NCBI RefSeq assembly: GCF_900119825.1
Contig: NZ_FPKR01000004.1
Span: 62,001 to 126,000 of the forward strand
Reading direction: 5' to 3'
Length of the DNA: 64,000 bases
Source: Chitinimonas taiwanensis DSM 18899
GTDB lineage: Bacteria; Pseudomonadota; Gammaproteobacteria; Burkholderiales; Chitinimonadaceae
Shown: piece after piece, positions 1-7,998 of the stretch
Position numbering within the stretch: position 1 is the stretch's first letter
How the letters are laid out: every line of letters starts with the position of its first letter
Program-made: the position numbers and the translations under genes
The notes under the pieces: generated by a model
Seen by the model: only the letters and a program-made list of their open reading frames with translations
Databases searched by the model: none
What the model was told of the DNA's origin: nothing

Positions 1-1218
1 ACCCAACTTGGCTGCATAGCAGAACACTTTGTCGGCCTCGCGCAGGCTATCGGCCAGCGCGGCCTTCATCACGCCCAGTTTCATGGTGTTGGAGCGTGGC
101 TCCAGCACGGCCAGGATGCGTGCGGCCCCCACCTTGCTGCGTAAGCCCGCTACCGTGGTGGCAATCGCGGTTGGATGGTGGGCGAAGTCGTCGTATACCG
201 TCACGCCATCGGCTACACCGCGCACCTCCATGCGTCGTTTCACATTGCGGAACTCGGCCAGTGCGGCAATGCCAACTTCGGGGGTGACGCCGACATGGCG
301 GGCGGCGGCCAGCGCGGCCAGGGCGTTCTGGGTATTGTGCTCGCCCATCAGATCCCAGCGCAGCCGGCCCTGCGCACGCCCATCCAGCAGCACCTCGAAG
401 CCGTCGTCGTAACGCGTACCGGCTTGCCAGCCCTTGGCCTCGTCGGCCGGGGCAGCGAAGTACTCGACATCCGACCAGCAGCCACGCGCCAGTACACGCT
501 GCAAGCTGTCCTCGCCGCCATTGACCACTAGGCGCCCCTGGCCGGGTACGGTACGTACCAGGTGATGAAACTGGGTTTCGATGGCGGGCAGATCGGCGAA
601 GATGTCTGCGTGGTCAAATTCCAGATTGTTCAGAATGGCCGTGCGTGGCTGGTAGTGGACGAATTTGGAGCGCTTATCAAAAAAGGCGGTGTCATATTCG
701 TCTGCTTCAATGACGAAGAAGGGTGAACGTCCACCTGGCTCCTGACGCGGTTCGCCCGGCGCACGGGCCGAGACACCAAAGTTTTCCGGCACACCGCCTA
801 CCAGAAAGCCCGGTGCGAGGCCGGCGTACTCGAGTATCCAGGCCAGCATCGAGGTGGTGGTGGTCTTGCCATGGGTGCCTGCCACCGCCAGCACCCATTT
901 GGGTGCTTGGCGGTCGCGCAGCACATGCTCGGCCAGCCATTGTGGGCCGGAGATGTACGGCAGACCGGCATTCAGAATGGCTTCCATCAGTGGGTTGCCA
1001 CGCGTCACCACATTGCCGATGACATAAATATCGGCACCGAGATTGATCTGTTCCGGCGCGTAGCCTTCAATGAGCTGTATGCCGGCCGCTTCCAGCTGTG
1101 TACTCATCGGCGGGTATACATTGGCATCGCAGCCGGTTACCGTATGACCTGCGCTGCGCGCCAGCTGGGCAATGCCGCCCATGAAGGTGCCGCAAATGCC
1201 TAGGATATGAATATGCAT
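1..1218 (-). CDS. mpl: UDP-N-acetylmuramate:L-alanyl-gamma-D-glutamyl-meso-diaminopimelate ligase (3' end outside window)
   Basis: This cytoplasmic Mur ligase-family enzyme reattaches the murein tripeptide to UDP-MurNAc during peptidoglycan recycling. The visible 406 codons begin MHIHILGICGTFMGGIA, which matches the E. coli Mpl start almost residue for residue. The ATP-binding loop AGTHGKTTTT lies near residue 110, followed by FFVIEADEYDTAFFDKRSK and NNLEFDHADIF. The last visible part contains LEPRSNTMKLG, so only about 50 C-terminal residues are missing at the window edge. An in-frame ATG at 1242 would add eight residues but fits the family start less well. It is divergent from the diguanylate cyclase at 1294, with 75 bp between the two starts. 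Confidence 0.95.
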   Translation of the reverse strand, partial: MHIHILGICGTFMGGIAQLARSAGHTVTGCDANVYPPMSTQLEAAGIQLIEGYAPEQINLGADIYVIGNVVTRGNPLMEAILNAGLPYISGPQWLAEHVLRDRQAPKWVLAVAGTHGKTTTTSMLAWILEYAGLAPGFLVGGVPENFGVSARAPGEPRQEPGGRSPFFVIEADEYDTAFFDKRSKFVHYQPRTAILNNLEFDHADIFADLPAIETQFHHLVRTVPGQGRLVVNGGEDSLQRVLARGCWSDVEYFAAPADEAKGWQAGTRYDDGFEVLLDGRAQGRLRWDLMGEHNTQNALAALAAARHVGVTPEVGIAALAEFRNVKRRMEVRGVADGVTVYDDFAHHPTAIATTVAGLRSKVGAARILAVLEPRSNTMKLGVMKAALADSLREADKVFCYAAKLG

Positions 1219-1293
1219 GGGGTGCTTGGATTCCGGTTTCATCCGCTGTCTGGCGGGCTAAGGCTAGTGAAGCTCTGGTAAAATCAGAGGTTA

Positions 1294-2256
1294 ATGACAA
1301 TGAACGAGCGCCCGATGACGTCTCCGCACTCGCCAACGCTGACGCCGGCCGATATCGCCCGCGTGGCCTTGAAGCGCCTTGCCGAGCTTGGCTTGCCGCC
1401 AACGCCTGAGAATTACACCAAATTCTACAACGCTATTGCCGCCATCAAGTCACCGACGGACAAGAGCGATGCCGAACTGAAGAGTGCGTATCAGGTGCTG
1501 TTCCGTGTATCCGATGTACTGGATGGCATGAGCGATACCTCGGAAACGCTGTTGGAAGACCTGGTGCGCGGCGGCGAGGTGATGAGCCAGTCGCTGGATG
1601 CCTTGCGTTCCCGCTCTGACCCGACCGCGGTTAAGGAAGTATTGAGCACCCTGATCGAATCGACCGATTCGGTTTGCCAGACCGTCAGTAACTCGCACCG
1701 CGATCTGCAGGAGTTGAAGTCGGCCGTCGACAAGATCCAGTCCGACCTTGCCATCAACCGCAAGACGCTCGAACAGGATCCGCTGACCGGCGCGCTGAAT
1801 CGTCAGGGCCTTGAACATATGCTGGCGCGTGAGGTGAAGCGGGCCAGACGTGGTCAGCTTGCTCTCTCGGTGGCCATCATCGACCTGGATGACTTCAAGC
1901 AGGTCAACGACCGTTTTGGTCACCTGGTCGGCGACAAGGTGCTCGTGCACTTTGCCAGCGTAACCAAGGCCGTGCTGCGTGAGAGCGATGTGCTGGTCCG
2001 CTATGGTGGCGAGGAATTCTTGTTGCTCCTGCCCGAGACCGACCTGAATGGCGCGCGCTTCCTGATCGACCGCCTGCGCCAAGTCAATGTGAAGACGCCG
2101 TTCTTCCACCAGAGCCAGCATGTGGATATCCGCTTCTCGGCGGGCGTGGCTGAGCTGAAGATAGACGAGAATGGTCATGCGATGCTGATACGCGCTGATG
2201 AGGCCATGTATCGCGCCAAGCATGAGGGGCGCGATCGGGTGATCTTCGCAGACTGA
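1294..2256 (+). CDS. GGDEF-domain diguanylate cyclase
   Basis: This 320-residue cytoplasmic protein probably makes cyclic di-GMP from two GTP. Residues 1-155 are helical and partly coiled-coil-like, with no transmembrane segment, and match no sensory domain I can name. Residues 160-320 are a complete GGDEF domain. The metal-binding motif IDLDDFKQVND is intact, the active-site loop is GGEEF near residue 238, and an inhibitory-site motif RESD stands five residues before it, so product inhibition is expected. There are in-frame ATGs at 1294, 1300 and 1315, and the first is taken. A terminator follows at 2275. The input signal is unknown. Confidence 0.9.
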   Translation: MTMNERPMTSPHSPTLTPADIARVALKRLAELGLPPTPENYTKFYNAIAAIKSPTDKSDAELKSAYQVLFRVSDVLDGMSDTSETLLEDLVRGGEVMSQSLDALRSRSDPTAVKEVLSTLIESTDSVCQTVSNSHRDLQELKSAVDKIQSDLAINRKTLEQDPLTGALNRQGLEHMLAREVKRARRGQLALSVAIIDLDDFKQVNDRFGHLVGDKVLVHFASVTKAVLRESDVLVRYGGEEFLLLLPETDLNGARFLIDRLRQVNVKTPFFHQSQHVDIRFSAGVAELKIDENGHAMLIRADEAMYRAKHEGRDRVIFAD

Positions 2257-2274
2257 GCCTGCACGCTGTCTCGA

Positions 2275-2307
2275 TAAAAAGGCCACGCGGGTTTGTGTGG
2301 CTTTTTT
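2275..2307. terminator. Bidirectional rho-independent terminator
   Basis: An A tract and GGCCAC pair with GTGGC and a T tract around a short loop, allowing one G-U pair. The hairpin lies between the convergent ends of the diguanylate cyclase (2256) and the REC-PAS-GGDEF-EAL gene (2326) and could serve both. Confidence 0.75.
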
Positions 2308-2325
2308 ACGTCTGCCGCTTGGGAT

Positions 2326-4452
2326 TCACCAGCGCCGTTGCGCGCCAATCAGCTCGGTGGCGGCCGCAGCGGGCAGGGGTTTGGCGAAGAAATAGCCCTG
2401 CGCATAGTCGCAGGCCATCTCGCGCAGAGCCGCCAGCTGCTCGGCGGTCTCCACGCCTTCGGCGATCACGCTCATACCCAGATTGCGTGCCAAAAGCACA
2501 ATGGCGCGCACGATCTCACGGCTGAAGTGGTCCTCGGTGATCTGGCGCACGAAGGAGCCGTCTATCTTCAGCACATTGGACGGGAAGCGGTGCAGATAGG
2601 ACAGCGAGGAATAGCCGGTGCCAAAGTCATCCATCAGGATCTGGATACCGCGGCTGCGGATCGCTTCCAGCATCTCGATGATGGCTTCGGTATTGTCCAT
2701 CAGGATGCTTTCGGTGATCTCCAGTTCGAGCCGATCCGGGGTGATGCCGGCCTGGGCGATGGCTTGATCGATCTGCTCGACCAGATTGGCCTGGTTGAAC
2801 TGCTTGCCGGACAGATTGACGCTGACCCGCAGCAGGAGATCGGGAAAGAGGGTCTGCCAGCTTGCGATCTGCTGAGCGGCGCTCTCCAGCATCTGGCGGC
2901 CGATATCGTTAATCAGGCCGATTTCCTCGGCCAGCGGGATGAACTCGGCCGGACTGACCAGCTTGCCCTCGGCACGCTGCCAACGTACCAAGGCCTCGAA
3001 GGCCGCGATCTGCCCGCTCTGCAAGTCGACGATGGGTTGGAAATAGGGCAGGAATTCATGTGCCGCCAGCGCGTGGCGCATTTCCTGCTCGAGTTTCAGC
3101 GCGCGCAGCATGCTGCCCTGCATGGCACGATCGAAGACCTCGAACTTGCCGCGGTCATGTTGTTTGGCGCGGTGCATGGCGGTGTCGGCGTCACGGATCA
3201 TTTCTTCCGGGTGCGCATAGCCGCCAGACGACAGGGCAATGCCTACCCGTGCGCCCGGATAGACCTCGTGGCCTTCGATATCCACCGGCTTGGCCAGCTC
3301 GGCCAGCATCTGCTCGGTGAAGTGGATGGCCTCATTCGGGTCGCTGATCGCATCGAGCAGGATGGCGAACTCGTCGCCGCCAAAGCGCGCCACCACATCG
3401 CCCGGGCGCTGCACCTGGCTCAGCCGCTCGGCCGTGATGCGCAGGATGCGATCGCCGGTGGCATGGCCAAAGCTGTCGTTGATATAGCGGAAGCGCTCCA
3501 GATTCAGGCATAGCACCGCACAGAGATAGTCGGGTGCGCGCCCCGCATGACCCAGTGCGAAGCCGAGGAAGTCGGTGAACATGGCCCGGTTGGCGAGGCC
3601 GGTCAGATTGTCATGCAGCGCGTCGTACAGCATCTGCTCTTCGGCGCGCTTGCGTTCGGTGATATCGGTCAGCGAGCCGGCCATGCGATGCGCAAGGCCG
3701 GTAGCCGGGTCGATCAGGGCCATGCCGCGCGTCAGCATCCAGCGCCAGGAGCCATCGCGGTGGCGCATGCGCTGCTCGGCCTCGAAATGCGGGGTCTCGC
3801 CCTTCAGATGACGCACTAGCTGGCGACGTATGCTATCCACCTCGTCCGGGTGCATCAGCATGCGCCAGGTCTGCGGGCTGGGTTCGAGCTCGTCGGCCTC
3901 GGTATAACCGAGCAGGGCTTTCCAGCGCGCGGAAAAATACAGGCTGTGTTCGCGGATATTCCAGTCCCACAAGCCATCGTTGGCACCGCGAATGGCCAGC
4001 TCGTAACGTTCCTGGCTTTCGCGCAGCGCCTGCTCGGCCTCGAATTTGGCGCGTCGGTTGCCGATTTCGCGCAGTTCGCGTTCGACCACGCTGGCCAGCC
4101 GCTTCAGATGGGTCTTCAGGACGAAATCATTGACCCCGGCCTTCATCATCGCCACTGCCGATTCTTCACCTATCGTGCCGGTCACCACGATGAAGGGCAC
4201 CAGGTGCAGGCGCTCGCGGAATACGCTCAGCGCCTGCTGGGCGGAGAACTGCGGCATCGAGTAATCCGACAGCACCACGTCCCAGCGCTCATGCTCGAGC
4301 GCGGTGCGCATCGCGTCAGCGGTTTCCACGCGCCGGTAATAAACTTCAAAGCCTTGCCGACGCAGGGCCAGTACATTCAGCAGCGCATCGTCTTCCGAAT
4401 CGTCGACGACCAGTACACGCAGGGATTTATTCAGTGGCGGCGTATCGAGCAT
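2326..4452 (-). CDS. Response regulator with PAS, GGDEF and EAL domains
   Basis: This 708-residue soluble multidomain protein probably degrades, and perhaps senses or makes, cyclic di-GMP. Order: receiver domain (about 10-130, phospho-acceptor Asp63 in VVLSDYSMP), PAS/PAC (about 145-270, ending in GSLTDITERKRAEE), GGDEF (275-440) and EAL (450-700). The EAL domain keeps EALVRW, the Asn of SVNLSGKQF, ITESILMDN, DDFGTGYSS and KIDGSFV, so phosphodiesterase activity is likely. The GGDEF loop is intact (FGGDEF), but the upstream metal site, usually D-x-D, reads NLE in LCLNLERFRYIND, so cyclase activity is doubtful. It lies 21 bp downstream of the stand-alone receiver at 4474, probably in one operon. 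Confidence 0.9.
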   Translation of the reverse strand: MLDTPPLNKSLRVLVVDDSEDDALLNVLALRRQGFEVYYRRVETADAMRTALEHERWDVVLSDYSMPQFSAQQALSVFRERLHLVPFIVVTGTIGEESAVAMMKAGVNDFVLKTHLKRLASVVERELREIGNRRAKFEAEQALRESQERYELAIRGANDGLWDWNIREHSLYFSARWKALLGYTEADELEPSPQTWRMLMHPDEVDSIRRQLVRHLKGETPHFEAEQRMRHRDGSWRWMLTRGMALIDPATGLAHRMAGSLTDITERKRAEEQMLYDALHDNLTGLANRAMFTDFLGFALGHAGRAPDYLCAVLCLNLERFRYINDSFGHATGDRILRITAERLSQVQRPGDVVARFGGDEFAILLDAISDPNEAIHFTEQMLAELAKPVDIEGHEVYPGARVGIALSSGGYAHPEEMIRDADTAMHRAKQHDRGKFEVFDRAMQGSMLRALKLEQEMRHALAAHEFLPYFQPIVDLQSGQIAAFEALVRWQRAEGKLVSPAEFIPLAEEIGLINDIGRQMLESAAQQIASWQTLFPDLLLRVSVNLSGKQFNQANLVEQIDQAIAQAGITPDRLELEITESILMDNTEAIIEMLEAIRSRGIQILMDDFGTGYSSLSYLHRFPSNVLKIDGSFVRQITEDHFSREIVRAIVLLARNLGMSVIAEGVETAEQLAALREMACDYAQGYFFAKPLPAAAATELIGAQRRW

Positions 4453-4473
4453 GATGTCGGGCGCGCCTTGGCT

Positions 4474-4908
4474 TTAGGACTGAACCGGTTCGTTGAGCAT
4501 CAGCCAGTAAATGCCCACCTGCTTGACGACTTCCATGAATTGCATGAAGTCGACCGGCTTGCGGATATAGCTGTTCGCGCCGAGCGTGTAGCTCCGGAGC
4601 AGATCGTCCTCTTCCTTCGAGGTGGTCAGCACCACCACTGGGATCAACTTGGTTTGCTCGTGCGCGCGAATTTGGCGCAGCACCTCGATGCCATTGAGCT
4701 TGGGCAGCTTGATATCGAGCAGGATCAGGACCGGTTGCTGGCTGGTATCGCGGCCGGCATGGCTGTCGCGGCCAAACAGGTAGTCGATGGCTTCCTGGCC
4801 GTCGCGCGTCACGACGATGGGGTTCTGGATGCCATTCTTATTGAAGGCGCGCAGCGTCAGCGCCTCGTCATCCGGATTATCTTCCACCAGCAATATGGGG
4901 GCGTGCAT
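4474..4908 (-). CDS. Stand-alone response regulator (Rcp1/CheY-like receiver)
   Basis: This 144-residue single receiver domain has no output domain. The acidic pair is in LLVEDNPDDE (residues 6-15), the phospho-acceptor is Asp65 in LILLDIKLPKLNG, the switch Thr is in VVLTTSKEEDD, and the conserved Lys is in YIRKPVDF. The long stretch between helix 2 and Asp65 is typical of the Rcp1 class, which partners phytochrome-like kinases with an SHDL(N/K)xPLR H-box. No kinase is adjacent. The kinase at 40902 has that H-box type, so a partnership is possible but unproven. It probably forms an operon with the REC-PAS-GGDEF-EAL gene. Confidence 0.9.
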   Translation of the reverse strand: MHAPILLVEDNPDDEALTLRAFNKNGIQNPIVVTRDGQEAIDYLFGRDSHAGRDTSQQPVLILLDIKLPKLNGIEVLRQIRAHEQTKLIPVVVLTTSKEEDDLLRSYTLGANSYIRKPVDFMQFMEVVKQVGIYWLMLNEPVQS

Positions 4909-5005
4909 GCTGCACCGTCCTATCTATTCGAATCCCCCAAACATTAGACCACGCCTGGCATAGCCGGCAAGCGGCATGGCAGGGCGTGGTCTGCTGGGCG
5001 GCAAC

Positions 5006-7654
5006 TTATTGAAGATTTTTGGACACGATTTCGTACACATCGCGCGACAGACCGACCTGGGCTGCCAGGCGTTCCAGCTGGGCCTGCATGGCGGCGCGGC
5101 GGCCTGCTTCCATCTTCTTCCAGCGGTTGAAGCTGCCAGCCAGGCGTGCGGCCACCTGCGGGTTCAGCTTGTCGATGGTCAGGATGGTGTCGGCGATAAA
5201 CGAATAGCCCGAGCCATCGGCGGCATGAAAGCCGGCCAGATTGTTGTGCACGAAGGCGCCAATCAGCGAACGCACCTTGTTCGGATTGGTGATTGCGAAG
5301 GCTGGGTGCTGCATCAGCGCCTTGATCTGCTGCACATTGCCCAGGCGGCGGCTCAGGGCCTGCAGGGTGAACCACTTGTCCATGACCAGGGCCTCGTGCG
5401 CCCATTTCTTGGCGAAGGCATCCAGCACCGCATCGCCCTCGGCCCAGTTGACGAGGCCAGCCAGCGCAGCCTGGGCGTCGGTCATATTATTGGCCTTGGC
5501 ATATTGCTGCTCGGCCAGTTCCAGCAGGGCGGGCTCGTCCAGCTCGGTCAGATAGCCCAGGCAGACATTCTTCAGCGAGCGGCGTGCCACGGCCTCGGCT
5601 TCGAAGCGGTAGGCGCTGTCGTCCTGCAGGCGCAGATAGCTAGCCTTCAGCTCGCTGCGTAGCGCGCGTGCCAGGCCCAGGCGCATCGCATCACGTCCGG
5701 CGCGGATCGCGTCGGGGTCGATCTCCGCCTGCTGGTCGGCCAGATAGGTCTCGGCCGGCAGGGTCAGCATCAAGGCCACCAGGGCCGGATCGAGCGCCTC
5801 GTTGGCCAGCACCTGGCGCATGGCGGCTACGAAGTCGTCCTTCAGGGCCAGCGGCTGGCCTTGGCGGGCGGCATCGATCAGGTCCTGCAGGTCTTCCAGC
5901 ATCAGGGTCTGGCTGGCTTCCCAGCGGCAGAATGCATCGCTGTCGTGAGCGAGCAGGTGCACGAGCTGGGCGCGGCTGTAGGGGAAGTCGAGCTTCACCG
6001 GGGCCGAGAAATTGCGCAGCAGCGAGGGGACCGGCTCCACCGGCACATTGACGAAGGTGAAGGTCTGGCTGGCTTCCTTGACCGACAGCACGCGCTGCGT
6101 GCCTTGTGCCTCGTTTTCGCCCGCCAGTTGCAGTGGCAGGTCGGCGCCATCGGGGCCGACCAGGCCCAGGGCCAGGGGGATATGAAAGGGCAGCTTCTCG
6201 CTCTGGCCCGGCGTGGCCGGGCAGCTTTGCGCCACCTCGAGCGTGTAGGTCTGGGCGCTGGCGTCGTAGCGTGCGCGCACGCTTAGCACCGGCGTGCCGG
6301 CTTGCGAATACCAGCGCGCAAACTGGCTGAAGTCATATCCGTTCGCGTCGGCCATGGCGGCGCGGAAATCATCGCAGGTCACGGCTTGGCCATCGTGGCG
6401 CTTGAAGTACAGGTCCATGCCGCGGCGGAAGCCCTCGCGGCCGAGCAGGGTCTGGTACATGCGTACCACTTCAGCACCCTTTTCGTAGATCGTCACCGTG
6501 TAGAAGTTATTGATCTCGATATAGGACTCGGGGCGCACCGGGTGGGCCATCGGGCCGGCATCCTCGGCGAATTGGTGGGTACGCAGCGTGCGTACCGCCT
6601 CGATGCGCTGTACCGATGCGCTGCCCATATCGGCTGAGAATTCCTGATCGCGGAACACGGTCAGGCCTTCCTTGAGCGAGAGCTGGAACCAGTCGCGGCA
6701 GGTCACGCGGTTACCGGTCCAGTTATGGAAGTACTCATGCGCGATCACGGCTTCGATGCCGTCGAAATCCACATCGGTGGCGGTATCGGGGCGGGCCAGC
6801 ACGTACTTGGTGTTGAAGATATTGAGGCCCTTGTTCTCCATCGCGCCCATATTGAAGTCGCCCACCGCGACGATCATATAGGTGTCGAGGTCGTACTCGA
6901 GGCCATAGCGCTGCTCGTCCCAGCGCATGGATTTCTTCACCGATTCCATGGCGTGGTCGCATTTGTCGAGGTCGGCTGGTTCGACAAAGATTTCCAGCGC
7001 CACTTCGCGGCCTGAGCCGGTCGTGTACTTGTCGGCCAGCTTGCTCAGCTTGCCGGCTACCAGCGCAAACAGATAGGCCGGCTTCTTGAAGGGGTCGACC
7101 CATTTCACCCAGTGGCGGCTCTTGTCGAGCTGGCCTTCGCCGACCTTATTGCCATTGGACAGCAGTACCGGCCACTTCTGCTTGTCGGCCACCACGGTGG
7201 TGGTGAAGCGCGCCATCACATCGGGGCGATCGAGGTAGTAGGTGATCTTGCGGAAGCCCTCGGCCTCGCACTGGCTGTAAAAATTCGCGCCGGAGCGATA
7301 CAGGCCGTTCAGGCTGGTATTGGTTTCCGGGTGGATCAGGGTGACGATTTCCAGGATCGCGTTATCCGGCATGGCGGCAATGGTCAGCGACTCGGCATCC
7401 AGCGCGTAGCGGCTGCCATCCAGCACCTCGCCATCCAGCTTGACCGATTCCAGCTCCAGCTCACGGCCATCCAGGCACAGCGCGGCACGCGCATCGGGGT
7501 GGGCGGGGTTGCGATGCAGGACCAGGCGCGAAATCACCCGGGTCTGCGTCTCGTCCAGCTCGAAAGTCAGGTCGACCTTGTCGATCAGGAAGGCGGGCGG
7601 CGTGTAGTCGCGCAGTTGGATTGCTTGCGGGGTGTTGGCGTCGAGTTTGGCCAT
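5006..7654 (-). CDS. pepN: Aminopeptidase N (M1 family zinc peptidase)
   Basis: PepN is a cytoplasmic broad-specificity aminopeptidase that finishes peptide breakdown. The 882-residue length fits the bacterial PepN class. The exopeptidase motif GAMEN is at about 270-274, and the zinc motif HEYFH (306-310) is followed by the third ligand Glu near 329 in KEGLTVFRDQEF. It starts MAKLDANTP after an AGAGAAG ribosome site. It is divergent from cysI across a 344-bp gap. A TATAAT-like -10 on the minus strand at 7799-7794 could drive it with a long leader. It appears monocistronic. Confidence 0.97.
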   Translation of the reverse strand: MAKLDANTPQAIQLRDYTPPAFLIDKVDLTFELDETQTRVISRLVLHRNPAHPDARAALCLDGRELELESVKLDGEVLDGSRYALDAESLTIAAMPDNAILEIVTLIHPETNTSLNGLYRSGANFYSQCEAEGFRKITYYLDRPDVMARFTTTVVADKQKWPVLLSNGNKVGEGQLDKSRHWVKWVDPFKKPAYLFALVAGKLSKLADKYTTGSGREVALEIFVEPADLDKCDHAMESVKKSMRWDEQRYGLEYDLDTYMIVAVGDFNMGAMENKGLNIFNTKYVLARPDTATDVDFDGIEAVIAHEYFHNWTGNRVTCRDWFQLSLKEGLTVFRDQEFSADMGSASVQRIEAVRTLRTHQFAEDAGPMAHPVRPESYIEINNFYTVTIYEKGAEVVRMYQTLLGREGFRRGMDLYFKRHDGQAVTCDDFRAAMADANGYDFSQFARWYSQAGTPVLSVRARYDASAQTYTLEVAQSCPATPGQSEKLPFHIPLALGLVGPDGADLPLQLAGENEAQGTQRVLSVKEASQTFTFVNVPVEPVPSLLRNFSAPVKLDFPYSRAQLVHLLAHDSDAFCRWEASQTLMLEDLQDLIDAARQGQPLALKDDFVAAMRQVLANEALDPALVALMLTLPAETYLADQQAEIDPDAIRAGRDAMRLGLARALRSELKASYLRLQDDSAYRFEAEAVARRSLKNVCLGYLTELDEPALLELAEQQYAKANNMTDAQAALAGLVNWAEGDAVLDAFAKKWAHEALVMDKWFTLQALSRRLGNVQQIKALMQHPAFAITNPNKVRSLIGAFVHNNLAGFHAADGSGYSFIADTILTIDKLNPQVAARLAGSFNRWKKMEAGRRAAMQAQLERLAAQVGLSRDVYEIVSKNLQ

Positions 7655-7998
7655 GTCTCTTCTCTGGCAGCAGCAAGGCGGCAGGATCGCTGGGCCTTGC
7701 AGTTAAAAGTCTTAGTCTCTGTCGGCCTGGCAGGCTGCGCTGCTGGGGCTTTCTGGGCCACGGGGCAGGTCGATAGGGGCTGGCGTGGGCGCGATTATAA
7801 ACCGCAGGGGCGGGTGCAGCTTGCCCGCGCGGCGCCGCGTGGCCCGGTGCGGGCGTAAATTGTGCAGAATCGGCACAGCCCAGCCAGCTGACTTATGCGG
7901 TAGTGACGATATTAATAGACGTAAAGATTCGTTATTCGCATATAAGCCGGCTGCTATTCTGCCAGCCTCGACTAGCCAGCTTCCCGATTGGCCCCAAT
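7655..7998. other. Divergent pepN/cysI intergenic region (344 bp)
   Basis: This is the only gap over 300 bp. I see no gene in it. It holds a minus-strand TATAAT hexamer (7799-7794) without a good -35, a GC-rich middle, and an AT-rich stretch at about 7905-7965 with a plausible cysI promoter. An in-frame ATG at 7903 would extend CysI by 32 residues, but that extension (Ile/Arg/Phe-rich) does not look like the family and would start upstream of the promoter. Confidence 0.6.
7917..7946 (+). promoter_or_regulatory. Candidate promoter of the cysI operon
   Basis: A TAGACG hexamer (7917-7922) and TATAAG (7941-7946) are separated by 18 bp in a locally AT-rich patch, about 50 bp before the cysI ATG at 7999. 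A CysB-type site would be expected nearby, but I cannot identify one reliably by eye. Confidence 0.35.

Noticed and set aside
2293-3513. A 406-codon plus-strand frame opposite the REC-PAS-GGDEF-EAL gene
   Set aside because: It is a mirror of a well-supported gene, with no recognisable motif. Long open antisense frames are expected in GC-rich coding DNA.
3850-4947. A 365-codon plus-strand frame spanning the ends of two response-regulator genes
   Set aside because: It runs antisense to two clear genes and across their junction, and has no domain pattern.
7903-7998. A 32-residue N-terminal extension of CysI
   Set aside because: The extension lies over the candidate promoter and does not look like the family; MYIYDDYDQQ at 7999 does.
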